From positions 1 through 8,213 of the forward strand of contig DNZB01000145.1 of NCBI GenBank assembly GCA_003506635.1: a stretch of DNA of 8,213 nucleotides, given 5' to 3'. The number at the start of each line of letters is the position of its first letter. Position 1 is the first letter of the stretch. Made by a program: the position numbers and the translations under genes. The notes beneath the pieces were generated by a model. That model saw only the letters and a list, made by a program, of their open reading frames with translations. It ran no database searches and had not been told where the DNA came from. Positions 1 through 5,421 of the stretch are shown piece after piece. Source of the DNA: Parvularcula sp. GTDB taxonomy: Bacteria; Pseudomonadota; Alphaproteobacteria; Caulobacterales; Parvularculaceae.

Positions 1-119
1 TAGGTGGGGATGGGGGGCATGGCTGCGAAGAATCTCAAAAAATTCCTACGGATAGTGCCGCGATTCTCCTACTAAAAAAAGCGTTAGTATTAATGGTGAG
101 AGAACCACCCCAATCTACC
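1..119. other. Short non-coding stretch at the window edge
   Basis: This stretch lies downstream of the HEPN-like gene, which ends at 120 on the minus strand. I see no convincing gene. A 21-codon plus-strand frame (10-75) has no family resemblance and is probably chance. On the minus strand, a weak hairpin just past the stop (GGTG and CACC arms around a 7-base loop, about 94-108) is followed some 14 bases later by a run of seven T (74-80). That is a poor match to an intrinsic terminator, so a terminator here is only a guess. The region is AT-rich like the neighbouring gene, suggesting the atypical segment extends past the window edge. Confidence 0.4.
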
Positions 120-1481
120 CTAGGCAGTTTCCGCGGCAGGTTTTTTACTTCCCTCAATCTTGCTCAGTTCTGCTTTATACACCTCAACATCCGACAGGAT
201 ATTGACTATCGATTGTCTAATAAGACACCAGAAGCCGTCCAAAGGCTCTTGGTCGAACCGACGCCAGTATCCAACGTAATCGCTCGCTTCCTGCGGCGTG
301 CTGCGCTTTCCGTGAGCTATGCGGCCACGAATTGCGAGTAGCATTTCAATTTTCTTAATCGAATCCTTATCGCCCGAAAATACCTTCAATCCATCCTTGG
401 CAGTTTCGGTGAGCGACATTCTGTCAAAACAAAATAGTGCGTCCAAAGCTGATGCGCAAAACATGTAACGTGCGATTTCTTCGGACCGAAATCCGAGCCC
501 TAAAAAGTAAACAGCACGCTTAATTCGCTGCTCGAATTCCAAATCTCCAAGCGCCGATACTTTGGCGACAACGTCGAGTTCGAAGCGTGCGTTGTAGCGT
601 ATAATCAGTTCTCTTGAAGTCCTTTCCTCAGTCACATCAAGCGTGCCATGAATGACTGGAAACTGAACTCGATGAAACGATCCGAAACCGTATTGTGACT
701 GCGAAAGCTCCGCTACCCCGTTAAAATTTGACTCGGACGAGTTTGGCCAGCCGTGCGGTCCCATTGCAATGCAGATCGCGCCAAGCAGGGTCGTGAGACT
801 ACTAATTGCTGTTTCTTCATTTCGGGAAAGTGCTACTAACCAAGTTAAACTAAGGTCACCGTTATTCTCGAACGTCTGAAGACCACGTCGTTCAGGCGGA
901 AATTTGGATAAGTCAGGATCGCAAAGGACCATGAATCGCCCTTCAACAAACTTTTTCAGCTGATCCTCGGAGCTTATCCAAGCGGAGTTCTTGTCTGACA
1001 AATCAACTGATGGGGGCATCGTTTGGCCGTCAGGATTATCATAGATAATTGGGGCCATATAAAGAGATTCTGCGAAAGTATGCTCTATAAACTCATCAAA
1101 TTGAGACTCTACAGTTCTTAAATCTTCCTCAGTCGAATAAGCTTTATCGATGCGCCCGGCTACGCTGAGAATTTTTTTGTAATCCTTGGGCCACAACTTT
1201 TTCTGAAAAAAATCCTCCGCAACTGCGCAAATTTCATCAAAAGCCGAGCCTGCTACAAATCTCTTGTGCTTAGCTACGATCTGAAGAGCCGTTTTTCTAA
1301 TGCCCGACGAGCTTAGATAAAATCTCGGTGCGATACGTGGCATCTCGTCAGGAAAAAACGGCACCCAAGACTTCACAATGAGATCGGCCGCAGGCCAGAT
1401 CGGCGAATTGGCGATCGAAGCCAGAAGTGATTTGGCAAGCATGATTTTCCAATTTTCAAACGATTCAATATTTGCCGGCAA
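120..1481 (-). CDS. HEPN-domain (Apea-like) hypothetical protein, probably acquired
   Basis: I do not recognise the full-length family of this 453-residue protein. Its C-terminal third resembles an Apea-like HEPN domain: helices at about 317-352 (from QRIKRAVYFLGLG to ASALDALF), then R385-x4-H390 within RGRIAHG, then a final helix at 413-440. In HEPN proteins the R-x4-6-H motif forms the RNase active site, and many members act in toxin-antitoxin, abortive infection or other defence systems; activity here is inference. The N-terminal 300 residues are soluble-looking, with no signal peptide or clear membrane span. The start at 1481 is TTG, 2 bases after the radical SAM stop, with no good ribosome binding site; ATG at 1442 (440 residues) is a fair alternative. 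Sampled lines count 47% GC and codons such as TTT and AAA are frequent, unlike the neighbours, which suggests horizontal transfer. No antitoxin-like partner is visible. Confidence 0.75.
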   Translation of the reverse strand: MPANIESFENWKIMLAKSLLASIANSPIWPAADLIVKSWVPFFPDEMPRIAPRFYLSSSGIRKTALQIVAKHKRFVAGSAFDEICAVAEDFFQKKLWPKDYKKILSVAGRIDKAYSTEEDLRTVESQFDEFIEHTFAESLYMAPIIYDNPDGQTMPPSVDLSDKNSAWISSEDQLKKFVEGRFMVLCDPDLSKFPPERRGLQTFENNGDLSLTWLVALSRNEETAISSLTTLLGAICIAMGPHGWPNSSESNFNGVAELSQSQYGFGSFHRVQFPVIHGTLDVTEERTSRELIIRYNARFELDVVAKVSALGDLEFEQRIKRAVYFLGLGFRSEEIARYMFCASALDALFCFDRMSLTETAKDGLKVFSGDKDSIKKIEMLLAIRGRIAHGKRSTPQEASDYVGYWRRFDQEPLDGFWCLIRQSIVNILSDVEVYKAELSKIEGSKKPAAETA

Positions 1482-1483
1482 AT

Positions 1484-2617
1484 TTAAAACAAACTCAACT
1501 GCCGCCCTCCCGCCACCGGCCTCCGATAAAGCCCCGGATCAAGCGGGGGTTTCTCGCCGTCGAGACCGAGGCGCGCGACCGCCTTCTTGAACCGTTCATC
1601 GATCAGCCTCGCGAAGACGCTTCTGGGCGCCGCCGCGCGCGACCATTCGGGGTCATAATCGCGCCCGCCATTCATGTCGCGGATATGGCGCATGACGCGG
1701 GCCGCGCGGTCGGGGAAGGCGGCTTCGAGCCATTCGCGGAAAAGCCCTGCGACTTCGAGCGGCAGGCGCACGATCGTGTAGCCCGCCCAGCCGGCGCCCG
1801 CCTCTTTCGCGGCGGCGAGGAGATCTTCCAGCTCATGATCGTTGAGGCCCGGGATCATCGGCGCGGTCATCACGCCGACGGGGACGCCCGCCTCGGCGAG
1901 CGCTTTTACCGCCGCGAAGCGGCGCTTCGGGGTCGATGCGCGCGGCTCCATCGTGCGGGCGAGTTTCGGGTCGAGCGTCGTGATCGACAACATGGCGCGC
2001 ACGATCCGCGCCTCCGCCATCGGCGCCAGGAGATCGACGTCGCGGGCGATCAGCGCCGATTTCGTCAGCAACGAGACCGGATGATTATATTTCGCCAGCA
2101 CTGGCAGGATCGCCCGCATCAGCAAAAACTTTCGCTCGATCGGCTGATAGGGGTCGGTATTGGTTCCGATCGCGATATGGCGCGGCTTGTAAGTCTTCGA
2201 CGCCAGTTCGCGGTCGAGGAGGACGGCGGCGTTCGGTTTGGCGAACAGCTTCGTTTCAAAATCAAGTCCCGCGGACAAGCCGTAATAGGCGTGCGTCGGG
2301 CGCGCGAAACAATAGATGCAGCCGTGCTCGCAACCGCGATAGGGATTGATGGTGCGGTCGAAGCCGACAAAGGGGCTCGACAGATAATTGATGATCGTGC
2401 GCGGCGTTTCCGTGGTGACGTCCGTTGCGTTCGGCGCTGGCTCGTCCTCAAAGTCCCAGCCGTCATCCGCCGCCTCGCGCGTCAGCGCTTCATAGCGGCC
2501 CGCCTCGTTTGAGCGCGCGCCGCGGCCCTTGGCCTTGCTACTCGGGGCTGGCTCCTCCGCTGGCGGTCTCTTTCCCGGGCGAGGAAAGGGAGGAGCAGGG
2601 GCCGCGGCGCGCGTCAT
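1484..2617 (-). CDS. PA0069-family radical SAM protein (SplB-like)
   Basis: A 377-residue radical SAM enzyme of the PA0069 / Rv2578c type, related to spore photoproduct lyase. The [4Fe-4S]-binding C-x3-C-x2-C motif is at C96, C100 and C103 (RGCEHGCIYCFARPTHAYY), preceded by the family-typical YLSSPFVGFDRTINPYRG region at 78-95. Residues 148-166 (IAIGTNTDPYQPIERKF) and 248-260 (GVMTAPMIPGLND) continue the partial TIM barrel. The first 60 residues are Pro/Ala/Arg-rich and probably disordered. The substrate of this family is not established; a DNA-repair role is inferred from SplB similarity. The protein ends in QLSLF, which matches the sliding-clamp binding consensus. Start is the ATG at 2617, with a weak upstream ribosome binding site; length and motifs look intact. 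It is divergent from the J-protein gene, and the AT-rich HEPN gene follows 2 bases after its stop. Confidence 0.92.
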   Translation of the reverse strand: MTRAAAPAPPFPRPGKRPPAEEPAPSSKAKGRGARSNEAGRYEALTREAADDGWDFEDEPAPNATDVTTETPRTIINYLSSPFVGFDRTINPYRGCEHGCIYCFARPTHAYYGLSAGLDFETKLFAKPNAAVLLDRELASKTYKPRHIAIGTNTDPYQPIERKFLLMRAILPVLAKYNHPVSLLTKSALIARDVDLLAPMAEARIVRAMLSITTLDPKLARTMEPRASTPKRRFAAVKALAEAGVPVGVMTAPMIPGLNDHELEDLLAAAKEAGAGWAGYTIVRLPLEVAGLFREWLEAAFPDRAARVMRHIRDMNGGRDYDPEWSRAAAPRSVFARLIDERFKKAVARLGLDGEKPPLDPGLYRRPVAGGRQLSLF

Positions 2618-2715
2618 GCCGCAAGACTAAGCACGAACAAGAACAAAGCAAGAACAATTATTCCCCAGAGCGCCGGCGCGCGTCGGAGGTTCCGCCGGCG
2701 AACGGTTTCGGGCAT
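2614..2715 (-). CDS. Possible 33-residue single-span membrane peptide
   Basis: A short minus-strand frame fills the gap between the J-protein and radical SAM genes. It starts at ATG (2715-2713, within a CATG shared with a possible J-protein start on the other strand). Its TGA (2616-2614) overlaps the radical SAM ATG as ATGA, a usual sign of translational coupling. The product has a basic N-terminus (MPETVRRRNLRRAPALWG) followed by about 15 hydrophobic residues (IIVLALFLFVLSLAA), so it would be a single membrane helix with the N-terminus inside. Against it: no clear ribosome binding site, mixed third-position GC, and an AT-rich intergenic stretch readily reads as hydrophobic codons. The same frame stays open upstream to 3168 as an antisense shadow of the J-protein gene, so its openness is weak evidence. 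No family is recognised. Confidence 0.28.
   Translation of the reverse strand: MPETVRRRNLRRAPALWGIIVLALFLFVLSLAA
2635..2657 (+). repeat. Three GAACAA copies in the divergent intergenic gap
   Basis: GAACAA occurs at 2635-2640, 2641-2646 and 2652-2657, the first two in direct tandem. This is the AT-rich centre of the gap between the divergent radical SAM and J-protein genes, where promoters for both directions must lie unless an upstream one is used. The repeats could be a binding site, or could simply reflect the Leu/Phe codons (TTG TTC) of the possible small membrane peptide on the minus strand. No convincing -35/-10 pair was found on either strand. Confidence 0.4.
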
Positions 2716-3244
2716 GGTGCGGCGTATTTCGCAGCGCAGCAGGCCCATGCTTGGACCGATCGTCCTTCTTCTCGCCGCTGGCGCCGCCGCGTGGGCGCTC
2801 TTGCGCGCGGGCAAAGGCGCCGCCGCAGGGGGACGATCCAGCAACATATTCATCCTCAAGATCGTCGTGCTGCTTGGCGTCGCGGCCGCCCTTCTTGCGA
2901 CCAAGGGCTGGCCGCTGGCGCTGATGGTCATCCTCGCCGCGGGCGGGGTCACCGCCATCGAAACCTGGCGTGACCGGGCGTTACGCGCGCAGGAAGGCGA
3001 AGGGATGGTTCCCGGCGCCGGGGCCATGCGCGCGCCGGCGACCAAGGCGGCGCTGGCGCTGGAAGAGGCCGCCGCGATCCTCGGCGTTCCCGCCGATGCG
3101 AGCGCGGACGACATCCGCGCAGCGCACAAGAAGCTCATCGGACAGCTGCACCCGGATAAGGGCGGCACCGACTATCTCGCCGCGAAGATCAATGATGCGC
3201 GGCGCATCCTGCTGGAGCGCCTCGGCGCCGGCGCGGCCGAATGA
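2714..3244 (+). CDS. Membrane-anchored J-domain protein (TIM14/Pam18-like)
   Basis: A 176-residue protein with hydrophobic segments at about 13-30, 47-62 and 65-80, then a C-terminal J domain at about 115-172. The J domain carries the HPD motif (H146-P147-D148) that stimulates DnaK/Hsp70 ATPase. The stretch LHPDKGGTDYLAAKINDARRIL is very close to the mitochondrial TIM14/Pam18 pattern (HPD-GG-YLA-KIN-A), and the layout (membrane segment, linker, terminal J domain) is the same. It lacks the Gly/Phe-rich and zinc-finger regions of true DnaJ, so it is probably a specialised co-chaperone recruiting DnaK to the inner membrane; its client is unknown. The start is uncertain: ATG at 2714 has no ribosome binding site, whereas ATG at 2747 (residue 12, MLGPIVLLL) has a nearby AGCAGG and gives 165 residues. 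fabH follows after 18 bases, suggesting cotranscription. Confidence 0.88.
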   Translation: MVRRISQRSRPMLGPIVLLLAAGAAAWALLRAGKGAAAGGRSSNIFILKIVVLLGVAAALLATKGWPLALMVILAAGGVTAIETWRDRALRAQEGEGMVPGAGAMRAPATKAALALEEAAAILGVPADASADDIRAAHKKLIGQLHPDKGGTDYLAAKINDARRILLERLGAGAAE

Positions 3245-3262
3245 CAGCGAGCGGGCGGACAC

Positions 3263-4240
3263 ATGAGCCAGATTGAAACCATCATCGCGGGCGTCGGCTC
3301 GTTTCTGCCGGCGCGCACGATGACGAACCATGAGCTGGCGAAGCGCGTCGACACTTCCGACGAATGGATCCGTTCGCGCAGCGGCATCGGCGAGCGCCAT
3401 TATGCGTGCGAAGGGGAGGTCACTTCCGATCTTGCCGTCAACGCCTCGCGCGCCGCGCTGGAGCAGGCGGGGCTCTCGCCGCGCGACATCGATCTCATCA
3501 TCGTCGCGACCGTGACGCCGGACAAGACATTCCCGTCGACGGCGGTCTATGTGCAGCAAAAACTCGGCTGCCCGCCAGGCATCGCTTTCGACGTGTCGGC
3601 GGCCTGCGCCGGTTTTCTCTACGCGACCAATATCGCGCATAATTTCATTTCGACGGGACAGGTGCGCCACGCGCTCGTCATCGGCGCGGAGACGTTGTCC
3701 TGTTTTCTCGATTGGGAAGACCGCGCGACGTGCGTGCTTTTCGGCGACGGCGCCGGGGCGGTCGTCTTTTCAGCCGCCGCGCCGCATACGGCGGCGGCGC
3801 CGCGCGGCATTTTGGCGACCTATCTGTCGGCGGACGGAACGCTCGCCGAACATCTCTACGCCGACGGCGGCCCCTCCTCGACGCAGACGGTCGGCAAGGT
3901 GCGCATGAATGGCAAGGAAGTCTTCCGCAACGCCGTGCAGGAAATCTCGAACGCCGTTCTCGAAGTCACGGAGCGCGCGCGCGTGAAGCGCGAGGAGATC
4001 GACTGGTTCGTGCCGCATCAGGCGAATATCCGCATCATCGAGGCTTGCGCCAAGCGCCTCGACCTCGACGGCTCGAAGATCATCGTGACGATCGAAAAAC
4101 ACGCGAATACGTCGTCCGCCTCGATCCCGCTAGCGCTTGATCAGGGCATTCGCGACGGGCGCATCAAGCGCGGCGAGCTTCTCGTTTTCGCAGCGCTCGG
4201 CGGCGGCCTCGCCTGGGGCAGCGCGCTGATCCGGTATTAA
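3263..4240 (+). CDS. fabH: Beta-ketoacyl-ACP synthase III (FabH)
   Basis: A 325-residue type III ketoacyl-ACP synthase of normal length. FabH condenses acetyl-CoA with malonyl-ACP to start type II fatty acid synthesis in the cytosol. The full Cys-His-Asn triad is visible: C115 in DVSAACAGFLYA, H252 in WFVPHQANIRI and N282 in EKHANTSSASIPLAL. The N-terminal half also shows the family patterns TSDEWIRSRSGIGERH (31-46) and GDGAGAVVFS (161-170), and the C-terminus ends in the glycine loop ALGGGLAWGSALIRY. The start ATG at 3263 is preceded by GGCGGA, an acceptable ribosome binding site. It lies 18 bases after the J-protein gene rather than in the plsX-fabH context usual in alphaproteobacteria, so it may be a second fabH copy; a FabH-like enzyme with another acyl primer cannot be excluded. 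Its stop is 7 bases from the convergent flhF stop. Confidence 0.94.
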   Translation: MSQIETIIAGVGSFLPARTMTNHELAKRVDTSDEWIRSRSGIGERHYACEGEVTSDLAVNASRAALEQAGLSPRDIDLIIVATVTPDKTFPSTAVYVQQKLGCPPGIAFDVSAACAGFLYATNIAHNFISTGQVRHALVIGAETLSCFLDWEDRATCVLFGDGAGAVVFSAAAPHTAAAPRGILATYLSADGTLAEHLYADGGPSSTQTVGKVRMNGKEVFRNAVQEISNAVLEVTERARVKREEIDWFVPHQANIRIIEACAKRLDLDGSKIIVTIEKHANTSSASIPLALDQGIRDGRIKRGELLVFAALGGGLAWGSALIRY

Positions 4241-4247
4241 GAGCGCC

Positions 4248-5357
4248 TCAGCCGAGCCGTCCAACCCGGCCGGCGAGCAGGCGGCGCGCCAGAAACTCCG
4301 GCGTCGCGTCGATGAGGCCTTCGGAGATGAAGGGCGTCTGCGAGAAGTGCGCGAGCGTGAACTTCGACGCGAAGGCGGCGGAAAGCGCCGCGCCGGCGCG
4401 GCGCGTCGCGTCGAATTTGGTGATGATCATGCGGCGGGCGCCGAATTCGGCGAAGGCGGCGGCCCAGTCCTTGAACTCTTCGGGGTCGCCGCTCGCCGGG
4501 AGAACGAGAACGGGCTCGCCGCGCGTCGCTTCCTGAAAGGAGCGCAGCGCCGCGAAGTCGCCAGGGTCGTAGGGGCTGACGCCGGGCGTGTCGAGCACGA
4601 CAGCCCCTTCGGGGCGCCTCGAACGGAGCGCCTGCGCGACCTCGTGCGGGGTCTCGGTGATGTAATAATCAGCGCCAAGAGCGTCGCCATAGGCCTTAAT
4701 CTGGTCGATCGCGCCGGCGCGCCCGACATCGGCCGTCATGATGAAGGCGGTCGATCCGCGCGCCAGCGCCGCGGCGGCGAGCTTGGCCCCGCAGGAGGTC
4801 TTGCCGGCGCCCGTCGGCCCCACAAGCATCACCGGCGTCTGCGGCGAGAAATGCACCGGCGCGAAATCAAAAGCGGCGGCGAGGCCGAGCGCGAGGCGAT
4901 AAAGATCGTCATCGACTTCGGCGGCGCGCGCGCCTTCAATGACGGCCGCGATCAGTTCATCCGAGAACGAGTGCGGGCGCAGAGCGTCCGCCATCGCGCG
5001 CGCGGTGCGGTCCGACAGATCGATCGGGCCGGCGCGATGCGGGCGGCCGGACAGCTCGCTTGAAAGCCGCGCCAGGGCGTCTTCGGCGAATTTCTGTTCA
5101 AGCGGTTCGTTAAGGCGTGCGCCCAATGAATAGCCCCCGCCGCGCAAGGGCGCCTCGTCGAACGCCTGTCGCGTGTGGTCGCCGAAGGCGGGTTCGACGG
5201 GCAAGGGCGGCGCGGCGGGGCCCGGCTTGTCCGAAGCCGACACTTCAACGTCGCCTGACGGCAGATTGCGCACCGAAACGATCGACACGCCGTCGCCAAG
5301 CGCGCGGCGCGCCTTGGCCTTGGCGGCTTCGACGGTCGGGGCGATGAACTTCATCAT
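4248..5357 (-). CDS. flhF: Flagellar SRP-family GTPase FlhF (divergent)
   Basis: A 369-residue FlhF-type GTPase, which in other bacteria recruits early flagellar parts to the pole and sets flagellar number. It has the typical N-terminus (MKFIAPTVEAAKAKARRALG), a low-complexity linker at about 43-85 and an NG domain from about 90. The P-loop is GPTGAGKT at 180-187; the G2-like region is TADVGRAGAIDQIKAYG at 208-224; G3 is DTPG at 256-259; G4 is TKFD at 313-316. Motif deviations: the SRP-GTPase DTAGR reads DTPGV, TKxDE reads TKFDA, and the usual TTGQ-VP-D loop near the end reads TPFISEGLIDATPEF (341-355). It follows flhA by 64 bases and is probably cotranscribed with it. The start MMKF at 5357 lacks a clear ribosome binding site; the second Met at 5354 is equally possible. 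No flhG follows. Family assignment is confident; full GTPase activity is not assured. Confidence 0.88.
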   Translation of the reverse strand: MMKFIAPTVEAAKAKARRALGDGVSIVSVRNLPSGDVEVSASDKPGPAAPPLPVEPAFGDHTRQAFDEAPLRGGGYSLGARLNEPLEQKFAEDALARLSSELSGRPHRAGPIDLSDRTARAMADALRPHSFSDELIAAVIEGARAAEVDDDLYRLALGLAAAFDFAPVHFSPQTPVMLVGPTGAGKTSCGAKLAAAALARGSTAFIMTADVGRAGAIDQIKAYGDALGADYYITETPHEVAQALRSRRPEGAVVLDTPGVSPYDPGDFAALRSFQEATRGEPVLVLPASGDPEEFKDWAAAFAEFGARRMIITKFDATRRAGAALSAAFASKFTLAHFSQTPFISEGLIDATPEFLARRLLAGRVGRLG

Positions 5358-5397
5358 GGGGACGGGAGAAACTCAAACACGCGCGCAAGTATCGGCC

Positions 5398-5410
5398 GGG
5401 CGCGGCGCCC
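5398..5410 (-). other. Short GC hairpin in the flhA-flhF gap
   Basis: GGGCG and CGCCC form a perfect 5-bp stem around a 3-base loop in the 64-base space between the flhA stop and the flhF start. There is no T run after it, so it is not an intrinsic terminator. It could limit read-through or protect mRNA ends between the two genes, or be chance in GC-rich DNA. No sigma-54 (TGGC-N-TTGC) promoter was found in this gap. Confidence 0.3.
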
Positions 5411-5421
5411 ATGCAAGAGCG

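Noticed and set aside
10..75. 21-codon plus-strand frame (MGGMAAKNLKKFLRIVPRFS...)
   Set aside because: It is short, at the window edge and lacks support beyond a G-rich stretch before the ATG. It could be chance or part of something outside the window.
94..108. Hairpin GGTG/CACC followed by a T run as terminator of the HEPN-like gene
   Set aside because: The stem has only four base pairs and the T run is about 14 bases away, so it does not fit an intrinsic terminator.
93..341. 82-codon plus-strand frame at the 3' end of the HEPN-like gene
   Set aside because: It overlaps the better supported minus-strand gene almost entirely and shows no family resemblance.
1472..2512. Long open plus-strand frame (346 codons) antisense to the radical SAM gene
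   Set aside because: The product is Arg/Gly/Asp-rich with no family pattern, and it lies opposite a gene with intact radical SAM motifs. Such open antisense frames are expected from GC-rich codon bias.
2425..2973. 182-codon plus-strand frame across the radical SAM start and the J-protein start
   Set aside because: It covers parts of two supported genes in the wrong frame and is Arg/Pro/Ala-rich without any motif.
2614..3168. 184-codon minus-strand frame antisense to the J-protein
   Set aside because: Its upstream part is an Ala/Ser/Arg-rich shadow of a gene with a clear J domain. Only its last 33 codons were kept as a possible small peptide.
5358..5421. Sigma-54 promoter for flhF in the flhA-flhF gap
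   Set aside because: TTGC is present on the minus strand, but no TGGC element lies at the required spacing upstream.
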